Assembly (NCBI GenBank): GCA_026692885.1
Contig: JAPLNJ010001001.1
Coordinates: 1 to 5,549 of the forward strand
Direction: 5' to 3'
Length of the DNA stretch: 5,549 nucleotides
From: Planctomycetota bacterium
Lineage (GTDB): Bacteria > Planctomycetota > Planctomycetia > Pirellulales > Pirellulaceae
Below the pieces are notes generated by a model. It was not told where the DNA came from. It did no database searches and saw nothing but the letters and a program-made list of their open reading frames with translations. Positions 1-5,549 of this stretch are shown one piece after another (position 1 is the first letter of the stretch; every line of letters starts with the position of its first letter). A program made the position numbers and the translations under genes.

Positions 1-866
1 TGGAACTGGTGGCAGAAGTAGATCAGCCCCTGCGAGCCGTGGATGATCGACATCCACGCCTCGGCCTTCACCTGTTGCCGTGTGGGCTTGGTCGTCGTGT
101 TGCTGATTCGCGTACACTCGACGCAGTTCCAGGTGATCCGGTCGCTGCCCGACCAACTGCGCAATCGCTGGACACCACGGGCCACGTACCACAGCTTCCC
201 GGCGACAGCGGGTTTGTCATGGACAGCCGGGTAGATGTCGAAAGAGACGATGTCGCCTCCTTGCACGTACGTGGGGTAGTCTTCCGCGTGGCCCGTCCGC
301 ACGCCCCGGCCATGCCATCCGTCCCAGGCGACGCCTTGGCCCAGATTGAGCATCACCGGCCGGGAGGGATCTTTCGCTCGGATCTTCCGGCAATCTTCGA
401 TAATCTTCTCCGGCGGGATCGGGGGGCCGTAGCCCTTGCCCTTACCCAGCGACTGGGCGTTGTCCGGTTCGTCGCCGTGCATCCAGCCGACGAGGATCTC
501 CTCGTCCAGGTGTGCGAGCGCATAGGCGTTCTGCTCACAAATGACCTGCATGCCGTGCCGCTTCAGATCGGCGATTTGTTGCTCGGTTGGGCCTTCCCAG
601 AGTGCTACGTACAGATTGATGCCCAGCTTCTGATACTTCGGGGCGTTCCGGGGATCTTGCAGCCAAACGGCGATGGGGAAGTAATCGGCGCCCTGGCTCG
701 GCCCGTTTTGCCATTTGGCGTAAGTGCTCGCCTTAGCCGGATGGCTTCCGTTCTTTGCTTCCTCACATCGGCCAACTACCGACCAAAGCAGTACCATGCC
801 AAGGGCAGCGACGAGACTGGCTCTGACAGGGACGTAATGTCGGACCAAGCAGCGTTTCGTTGTCAC
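1..866 (-). CDS. Exported TIM-barrel glycoside-hydrolase-like protein, C-terminus cut by window edge
   Basis: I translated this frame by hand; it stays open from a GTG at 866-864 to the left edge, giving 288 complete codons. The GTG was chosen because AAAGGAG lies 6 nt upstream and an in-frame TGA sits just before it (881-879). Residues 1-35 look like a signal peptide: basic start (MTTKR), hydrophobic core near 17-31 (SLVAALGMVLLWSVV), then a polar stretch. The mature part begins near 60 with GADYFPIAVW and continues with alternating strand/helix pattern, including WMHGDEPD at 128-135, DIYP at 210-213, WNCVECT at 246-252 and WMSIIHGSQGLIYF at 271-284. This resembles uncharacterised planctomycete glycoside-hydrolase-like proteins. 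By analogy with clan GH-A, E133 (after strand 4) and E250 (after strand 7) are candidate acid/base and nucleophile; this is inference. It is the last gene of the minus-strand block in the window. Substrate unknown; the missing C-terminus could hold further domains. Confidence 0.82.
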   Translation of the reverse strand, partial: MTTKRCLVRHYVPVRASLVAALGMVLLWSVVGRCEEAKNGSHPAKASTYAKWQNGPSQGADYFPIAVWLQDPRNAPKYQKLGINLYVALWEGPTEQQIADLKRHGMQVICEQNAYALAHLDEEILVGWMHGDEPDNAQSLGKGKGYGPPIPPEKIIEDCRKIRAKDPSRPVMLNLGQGVAWDGWHGRGVRTGHAEDYPTYVQGGDIVSFDIYPAVHDKPAVAGKLWYVARGVQRLRSWSGSDRITWNCVECTRISNTTTKPTRQQVKAEAWMSIIHGSQGLIYFCHQF

Positions 867-872
867 CGGTGT

Positions 873-879
873 CTCCTTT
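873..879 (-). promoter_or_regulatory. Shine-Dalgarno site AAAGGAG that fixes the GTG start at 866
   Basis: On the minus strand AAAGGAG is followed by 6 nt and then GTG (866-864), which is near-ideal spacing. It is the strongest ribosome binding site in the window. It supports the GTG over an in-frame ATG 23 codons further in, which would remove most of the signal peptide. Its first base overlaps the last base of the TGA that ends the small ORF upstream (881-879). Confidence 0.75.
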
Positions 880-1016
880 CAATCTGCGAACTGACCCAAC
901 ACTGGCCTCTCCGCGAGCACGTAGCCTGCGTACCGCATGCTCACCGTGACGCTGTGGTCTGTGACGTAACGAACTGAGCGAGCCCTTCCGATGGATGGAT
1001 CGCCCCAGACGGTCAC
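879..1016 (-). CDS. Doubtful small ORF, 45 codons, between lyase and TIM-barrel gene
   Basis: A GTG at 1016-1014 overlaps the TGA stop of the lyase gene (GTGA overlap, a common translational-coupling arrangement). It opens 45 codons ending at TGA 881-879, whose last base is also the first base of the ribosome binding site of the next gene. The predicted peptide starts MTVWGDPSIG and ends RPVLGQFAD, has no membrane segment or signal peptide, and resembles no family I recognise. About 71% of third codon positions are G or C, which is compatible with coding in this GC-rich DNA but does not prove it. The nearest purine-rich site (GGGAGG) lies about 13 nt upstream of the GTG, farther than usual. 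It may be a chance open frame in an otherwise empty 146-bp gap, or a remnant of a longer gene's 3' end. Apart from this ORF and the ribosome binding site, I see nothing in the gap and no clear promoter or terminator. Confidence 0.2.
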   Translation of the reverse strand: MTVWGDPSIGRARSVRYVTDHSVTVSMRYAGYVLAERPVLGQFAD

Positions 1017-2965
1017 TCGACTTGTCGCGCCTCCCAATCAAGCACCAGCTTACGATCTCTGACCCCAAACGTCCAACGCTGCCCTTCGGTCCGTAGCGAG
1101 ACTCGCGCCGGCTTCTCCCCAATCCGAGACCAGGACAGGGCCACGGCATCATGCCACTTCTCTTGCTGGGTTCTCAGACGAACCGTGAACAGGCTCAATT
1201 CCTTTCCGCTGTGCCTGCCGGGTAGGGGTAATGCCTCGCCGGAGACCTGCACCCCCTCGGTCGTCAACGGCTCGATTTGTAGTGCGATTTGCTTGCCCTT
1301 GACCAGGAACGTGTTTTCCTGACGCTCGGCCTGCTGTTCCGGGTGAAACCGCAGCTCCAAGGACGATTCCTTGTCTAACAGGATCTCGTCGGCGACGATC
1401 AGCACATCGGGTTTCACGAAGATCAGGTGCCGCACGAATCGTTTCAGGCCCAGTTCTTTGGGATAGGCATCGGTCGCATCGCCGATGATCTGGTCGATCG
1501 TAGGCGTAGACACGGCCCGCAGCACCTTGGGCATCGATTTCTGCGCCAAGGCTTCGCTGCCTCGGAACCACTCCGCCCCTTCGCCGAGTTGCCCGCGCCC
1601 GTTGACGAGCAACGTGTTGTGCTGTCCTGTCCACTTGGGATGATAGCCATCGTCACGCAGGAGCCACTGGCCACCGCCGAAGAGCACGAAATGGTTCGCG
1701 TCGGGATGTACATGACCGCCGCCCGGATCGTACGCGAAACGATCCAGGGCCTCGTGGCCGAGGAAGGGCCCGCACTTGAAGACCAGCAACGATTCGTCTC
1801 CCGACCAGCCCGTGCGCGCCGCGACGATCCCCATGTCCGGGAAGTGGTGCAACGTGGGCAGGTCGTCCGGTGGCTGCGGGTGCAACGCAGCGTCCAGCCA
1901 GACCAGGTTCAGCCAGGAGGCCGCCCGGGCGGCGACGTTGGCCTCGTCGATCTGCTGGGCCAGCCACTGGGCATGGCCGTCCTGAAAACGGCGGGCCAAG
2001 CCGCGCAGCAGGTAATCCGGCCCATACCAATGACCACGCGGGCAGTCCGCGAGATCCACGATGCAGTTTCCCGATTTCCAGGTGTTGCGAGGCAATGATA
2101 GGTACTGGGCGTACAACGCCGTGTTGCGCCACCAGGGGCCATCGTAGATGTCCACGTCGAGGTAGGTCTTGGCCAGATCCATGAACTTGAGCATGTACTC
2201 GACGCCGTACTCCCAGTACCCCACGCCCTCGTGGCTCGCTCCGTCTGGCCCGAGCGCCGCCATGGTCCGCCGAAACTTCTCCAATGGCAGGCCGATCCAA
2301 CACACACCGTCATCCACCTCGTCGAACAGTGCCAGCCCGGCGACGGCCATGCCCGAGACATTGACCCAGAGGTGGTTTTGCAGATACGCGCGGTGCCACC
2401 AGGCCTTGCCACTAGCCGCTGCCTCGAACATTGTCGAGGTGCGTTTGACCAGGGTCTCGCGAATCTGACGCTTTGCTGATTCATCCAGATCCTGGTAGCA
2501 CCAGTCGTAGACCAGCCCCAATCCGAAAAGCTGGTGACCGGTGGCCAAGTCCATGCCGTCGATGCGTTTCAAGCCCCAGGTCTTATAGCTACAGGAGGCC
2601 AGCGCCCATTGGCGTGTGGCGGTCAGGTACTGCTTGTCGCCGGTCAGGACATAGGCCATTGCCAGCACGGGCAGGGTGTTACCAACCTCGCGCTGCCAGA
2701 GCTGCTCGTCGCCGCTATGGCCGTCGTCGAGGATGTAGGCTGGCGGCCCGCGCCGGACGGCTTGATCGGCCTGCTCCCGGAGCTTCTGCCACATTCCGGC
2801 ATGCGTGGTCTTGATCGCCTCGCGGAGTTCCGCAATCCGTTGGCTCGTCAGGTAAATCCTTGGATGGACGCCCCGCACTTTCTCCAGGGCCGGGGGAACG
2901 GGCTTCAGCCGATACGTGTCCCAGAAGCCGAACCGCTCGATCGACTCCAGGCGAACGTCCGCCAA
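1013..2965 (-). CDS. Heparinase II/III-like polysaccharide lyase (DUF4962-type)
   Basis: The 650-residue product has the two-part plan of the heparinase II/III superfamily (PL15/PL17/PL21 and relatives). An alpha/alpha-toroid covers about residues 34-365, opening with HPRIYLTSQRIAELR, and a beta-sandwich covers about 375-648. Candidate catalytic positions by family analogy are N197-H198 (QNHLW), Y250 or Y253 (HEGVGYWEYG) and H418 (GGGHVHPDANHF). H420, D438 or D439, and H449 (QHNTLLV) match the pattern of the structural metal site known from heparinase II. Such enzymes cleave uronic-acid polysaccharides by beta-elimination; the substrate here is unknown. The start is TTG (2965-2963), the only usual start codon after the in-frame TAA at 3001-2999 and before a GTG at residue 30; no good ribosome binding site precedes either. 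There is no signal peptide, unusual for this family. The gene follows the beta-helix gene after 68 bp and is probably co-transcribed. C-terminus looks complete. Confidence 0.88.
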   Translation of the reverse strand: MADVRLESIERFGFWDTYRLKPVPPALEKVRGVHPRIYLTSQRIAELREAIKTTHAGMWQKLREQADQAVRRGPPAYILDDGHSGDEQLWQREVGNTLPVLAMAYVLTGDKQYLTATRQWALASCSYKTWGLKRIDGMDLATGHQLFGLGLVYDWCYQDLDESAKRQIRETLVKRTSTMFEAAASGKAWWHRAYLQNHLWVNVSGMAVAGLALFDEVDDGVCWIGLPLEKFRRTMAALGPDGASHEGVGYWEYGVEYMLKFMDLAKTYLDVDIYDGPWWRNTALYAQYLSLPRNTWKSGNCIVDLADCPRGHWYGPDYLLRGLARRFQDGHAQWLAQQIDEANVAARAASWLNLVWLDAALHPQPPDDLPTLHHFPDMGIVAARTGWSGDESLLVFKCGPFLGHEALDRFAYDPGGGHVHPDANHFVLFGGGQWLLRDDGYHPKWTGQHNTLLVNGRGQLGEGAEWFRGSEALAQKSMPKVLRAVSTPTIDQIIGDATDAYPKELGLKRFVRHLIFVKPDVLIVADEILLDKESSLELRFHPEQQAERQENTFLVKGKQIALQIEPLTTEGVQVSGEALPLPGRHSGKELSLFTVRLRTQQEKWHDAVALSWSRIGEKPARVSLRTEGQRWTFGVRDRKLVLDWEARQVE

Positions 2966-3033
2966 GTAGCCGTCGATCTCGGCCGATCCGTCGGTCCCTT
3001 AATCCAGACAGATGATATGTCAGCCTGAGCGAG

Positions 3034-5280
3034 CTACTGGCCCGGCGTCAGCGAAATACCGATCATCGGGTTCCTGACAAACACGCGATGCAGGCGCACG
3101 TCGGTCAGTCCGGCGGCAACATCTTCCCTGTTGGCAAATCGCAGCTCGCGGGTCTGAGCCAACATCTCCGTCAGGAAGGCGTCGTCGCCCTGCCCCACGT
3201 CGGCGATGGGCTTCGCCCCGCCCCCCGGCGTGTACTGAACGCTGTCCAGACGAGCGGCGCGGGCGTTGGACGATTGATTGGCGAAATACTCGCCGTTGCC
3301 ATGGCAGCCCAGCGCCAGCACCTTGGTCTGAGGGTCTCCCCCCTTGACGACCAGAGCAGGGATTCCTTCATCGCCTCCGACCTGCGTGAAGCAGACGCCC
3401 AGGAAACTCACCCGACCACGGAAACCGTCGATTTCCAGGCCCGGCTCGCCGCGTTTGCGGGGATGGGCCACGTTGGAACCGTGCAACGTGAACTCACCGT
3501 GGCCGGTGAAATGCAGGAACCGTGGCTGGCTGCCGGTCTCGTACCAGATGTCGCGGGCCAACAACCGTCCGCCGTCCGAAATGTCGTAGCTCAAGTCGTT
3601 GTTGCTGGAAGCGCCACTGAGGATGACGACGCGACCTTCGGTGGGCTGCCCTTGCCGGAGCCGTGGACCGCCCACGACCCTCACGCCGATCTTGTTTCCC
3701 CCGTGTCCGCAATCCCGCAGTTGCACCTGTGCCCGTTCCGCGCCGTTGACCAGGTAGCCCACCTCCATCGCGCCATCCACTTGCACCTGGTCGAAGAACA
3801 CCCGGCCGCCTGGCTGATCGTACTGCTGGATCGCCAGGGCATCGGCCTTCCCCGAGCCGACCAACACCAGATCCCGAAGCGTGGCGCGGCTGGGGCCAGC
3901 CAGCCTCACAATCGGTCCACGGCCTTCGCCCGTCCACTGCAACTGCGTGTTGTAGGGGATGCCCTCGCCGACCAACTGGACGTCGCAACCGACCGGGATG
4001 GTCAGCGTATGATTGATCGAATATTGGCCCGCGGCAAAGTGGATGATGGGTCGCTGGCCCGTGAGTTTCGCAGCGGCGTCGATGATCGCCTGGATGGCGG
4101 CGGCATCCGATCCCGGACGCACCGCGAGGACCTTCCTGGACAATCGCGGGGGTGTGCCGGGCAGCGTGGGGATCGCGAGTGGCAACTTCTCACGACTGGC
4201 GGTCCGGTCGGCTATCGCGATCGAACCGGTCCTAAAGCTAATCGGCTTCGCCACCGTGAACGTGTTCCCGACCGAAATCACGTGCGAGTTCTGGCCGACA
4301 GCTACCGGCCCCTCGGTGACCTCGCCCCGGCTGGCGATCGTATTGTCCAACAGGAAGACGGGACCGAGGTTGCCCACGCGGATGGCTTGCGTGTCGGCTG
4401 GGTCGATAATCTGATTGTCTTGAAACGTCAGTTGCGCCCCCGCGCCGATCCCGGCAGCGACGAAGAACGCCTTAGACCCCACCGAGGTGTTGTGGCGGAA
4501 ACTGAAGTAGCCCGTGTTGCCGATGGTGATGTCGGCCTCGGTCGAGCGGCGGAAAACGCTCTTGTAAACATGGAAATTGCCCGCTCCATAGCTGTTCGTC
4601 GCACCCACGCGACAATCCTCGAACAAGCAGTGCCACATCCACCAGTCCAGCGAGTTGAAGTTCTGGATGCTCACCCCCGCCTTGGAGCAGCGGAGGAAGC
4701 GGCACCGCTGGACAGAGGTTTCGGCGATGCCCGCCCTGGCCGGATCGCCCGCCTCGATGCCGAAGCCCGCGTCGCGAAATACCATGTCGGCCATCTCGTT
4801 GGCCGTGACGAATTCCGGCCCATGGCGGACGGCCGTCTTGGCCTTGCCCCGGCCGTCAAAGGTGATGCGGCCCAGCTTGCTGTACCAGGCACCATAGTCG
4901 AACATCACGCCGTCCACCGGGCCGTCCCACACGACACTCGTCGTGTCTGGGCTCTCGCCTTGGATGTTCAGCCCGATGGCCTCGCGCCCGCCCTTGCGGG
5001 GCAGCGTAAGCGTGCGCGTGATTCGGTACACGCCTGCGGGCAGGTAGACGGCTCGGGTCTGGCCTTTCTCATCCCGCAGCGAGTCGAGGGCCTTCTGCAA
5101 CGCCACACTGTCGTCGGCTTTGCCGTCGCCGACTGCCTGGAAGTCCCGCTTGGCGTCGGCCCAGCCCTCCAGGGGACCGCTCCACTCGTCGCCCCGGACA
5201 GGCAGTTCGAGGATTGCCCCCATCGCCATTGCGGTCAACATGATTGCCATCCGCACGGGATCTCGCGATGCTCGGTGCAT
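3034..5280 (-). CDS. Secreted double beta-helix protein, pectate-lyase-3 superfamily
   Basis: The product is 748 residues from the ATG at 5280-5278. Residues 1-30 form a plausible signal peptide: MHRASRDPVR, hydrophobic core MAIMLTAMAMGAILEL, then PVRG before DEW. The first pectate-lyase-3-type module starts near 46 with DFQAVGDGKADDSVALQKAL, followed by VYLPAGVYRITRTLTL (78-93) and a ladder of short strands typical of a right-handed beta-helix to about 350. A second, more diverged module starts near 386 (AVRPGSDAAAIQAIID, then HFAAGQYSINHTLTIP) and runs to about 680. Such folds act as polysaccharide lyases or hydrolases, or bind glycans; tandem helices also occur in GH55 glucanases. I cannot assign catalytic residues. 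An ATG at 5301 would add seven residues, and one at 5427 more; I prefer 5280 because it gives the cleanest signal peptide and lies 7 bp after the stop of the upstream ORF, with GAGGG (5289-5285) before it. It is followed after 68 bp by the lyase gene. I see no terminator in that gap. Confidence 0.85.
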   Translation of the reverse strand: MHRASRDPVRMAIMLTAMAMGAILELPVRGDEWSGPLEGWADAKRDFQAVGDGKADDSVALQKALDSLRDEKGQTRAVYLPAGVYRITRTLTLPRKGGREAIGLNIQGESPDTTSVVWDGPVDGVMFDYGAWYSKLGRITFDGRGKAKTAVRHGPEFVTANEMADMVFRDAGFGIEAGDPARAGIAETSVQRCRFLRCSKAGVSIQNFNSLDWWMWHCLFEDCRVGATNSYGAGNFHVYKSVFRRSTEADITIGNTGYFSFRHNTSVGSKAFFVAAGIGAGAQLTFQDNQIIDPADTQAIRVGNLGPVFLLDNTIASRGEVTEGPVAVGQNSHVISVGNTFTVAKPISFRTGSIAIADRTASREKLPLAIPTLPGTPPRLSRKVLAVRPGSDAAAIQAIIDAAAKLTGQRPIIHFAAGQYSINHTLTIPVGCDVQLVGEGIPYNTQLQWTGEGRGPIVRLAGPSRATLRDLVLVGSGKADALAIQQYDQPGGRVFFDQVQVDGAMEVGYLVNGAERAQVQLRDCGHGGNKIGVRVVGGPRLRQGQPTEGRVVILSGASSNNDLSYDISDGGRLLARDIWYETGSQPRFLHFTGHGEFTLHGSNVAHPRKRGEPGLEIDGFRGRVSFLGVCFTQVGGDEGIPALVVKGGDPQTKVLALGCHGNGEYFANQSSNARAARLDSVQYTPGGGAKPIADVGQGDDAFLTEMLAQTRELRFANREDVAAGLTDVRLHRVFVRNPMIGISLTPGQ

Positions 5281-5284
5281 ATAG

Positions 5285-5289
5285 CCCTC
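5285..5289 (-). promoter_or_regulatory. Possible ribosome binding site (GAGGG) for the beta-helix gene
   Basis: On the minus strand GAGGG is followed by CTAT and the ATG at 5280-5278. The 4-nt spacing is short but usable. The site overlaps the TGA (5290-5288) ending the truncated esterase frame, so translation may be coupled. A similar GGGGA (5310-5306) stands 4 nt before the alternative ATG at 5301, so this site alone does not decide the start. Confidence 0.4.
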
Positions 5290-5549
5290 AGTTCTCCCCA
5301 TCTCGTCCCCAGTGGTTTCGATGTAGCTTGCATGTCTGCTGCCCGGCCGCCCCGAGCAATCCAGGAAGATCATACTCGAGAATGTTCGTAAAGCTGCCCA
5401 CGTGGCTGAGCACCTTGCGGAAGGCATCGGGTCGCTGCCAAGCTACCGTGAACGCACAGATGCCGCCCGAGGAAATCCCGCAGATCGCCCGGCACTCGGG
5501 GTCCTCGGTCAGCTTGTATCGCTTGCCGACCTCCGGCAGGATTTCCTCC
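5288..5549 (-). CDS. Fes/CE1-like alpha/beta-hydrolase esterase, 5' end off window, apparently truncated 3' end
   Basis: The frame is open from the right edge and ends at TGA 5290-5288, giving 86 complete codons. It opens with [13 protein letters not shown] and contains [15 protein letters not shown], a nucleophile elbow GxSxG with the serine at local residue 26, then [15 protein letters not shown]. This is characteristic of Fes/CE1-like esterases (PF00756) common in Planctomycetota, which hydrolyse esters on sugars or related molecules. In that family the FTNI stretch normally continues with an RGG-type segment and about 80-100 more residues carrying the catalytic Asp and His. Here, from about 5380, the sequence instead reads [14 protein letters not shown] and stops 30 residues later, without a recognisable Asp/His region. 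The gene is therefore probably non-functional, damaged by deletion or rearrangement, unless the assembly is wrong. The expected continuation is recalled family knowledge, not an alignment. It ends 7 bp before the beta-helix start, so the two may share a transcript. Confidence 0.7.
   Translation of the reverse strand, partial: EEILPEVGKRYKLTEDPECRAICGISSGGICAFTVAWQRPDAFRKVLSHVGSFTNILEYDLPGLLGAAGQQTCKLHRNHWGRDGEN

Noticed and set aside
9..977. A 322-codon open frame on the plus strand
   Set aside because: It is antisense to the TIM-barrel gene, which has a signal peptide, a strong ribosome binding site and recognisable conserved motifs. The plus-strand translation shows none of these.
763..1152. 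A 129-codon minus-strand frame spanning the end of the lyase and the start of the TIM-barrel gene
   Set aside because: It is arginine-rich low-information sequence that overlaps two better-supported genes in other frames.
1427..2098. A 223-codon plus-strand frame and several 60-220-codon frames within 1149-2835
   Set aside because: All are shadows of the heparinase-like lyase gene, which has clear family motifs throughout.
3003..3025. Possible hairpin (GACA...TGTC) after the beta-helix stop as a terminator
   Set aside because: The stem is only about 4 bp and no T-tract follows on the minus strand, so it does not look like an intrinsic terminator.
3088..5391. A 767-codon open frame on the plus strand, opposite the beta-helix gene
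   Set aside because: Its translation is rich in R, H, A and D with no domain pattern, and it lies wholly antisense to a convincing beta-helix protein. Long antisense frames are expected in GC-rich DNA with strong third-position bias.
5302..5427. Upstream extension of the beta-helix gene to an ATG at 5427
   Set aside because: The extra residues read through DNA that encodes the conserved esterase segment in another frame, and they would bury the signal peptide inside the protein.

Overview
The window carries one block of genes on the minus strand, read from high to low coordinates, and every gene product looks like a carbohydrate-active or related enzyme. The DNA is GC-rich, most genes are closely spaced, and two of the products have apparent export signals. 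This kind of gene content is typical of polysaccharide-degradation clusters in Planctomycetota (Pirellulales-like) and some Verrucomicrobiota. The lineage is an inference from protein style, not from a marker gene.

Layout in transcription order: (1) 5549-5288 is the 3' part of an alpha/beta-hydrolase esterase gene, entering from the right edge. It matches the Fes/CE1-like esterase pattern up to the nucleophile-serine region, then changes to unrelated sequence and stops early, so it looks broken. (2) 5280-3034 is a secreted right-handed beta-helix protein with two pectate-lyase-3-like modules. (3) 2965-1013 is a heparinase II/III-like (DUF4962-type) polysaccharide lyase. It has no signal peptide and no ATG near its 5' end. 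(4) 1016-879 is a doubtful 45-codon ORF whose start overlaps the lyase stop. (5) 866 to beyond position 1 is the N-terminal 288 residues of an exported TIM-barrel glycoside-hydrolase-like protein. It starts at GTG behind a strong AAAGGAG site and leaves the window at the left edge.

Taken together (inference), the set resembles a small saccharide-degradation operon for an acidic, possibly esterified polysaccharide. The esterase would remove ester groups, the beta-helix protein and the heparinase-fold lyase would cut the backbone, and the TIM-barrel enzyme would process the products. The substrate cannot be named from the sequence. Two oddities, the truncated esterase and the signal-less lyase with a non-ATG start, may mean that parts of the locus are decaying or rearranged.

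I see no RNA genes, CRISPR arrays, insertion sequences, origins or convincing terminators. The only stretches between genes are about 70 bp (2966-3033) and about 146 bp (867-1012).
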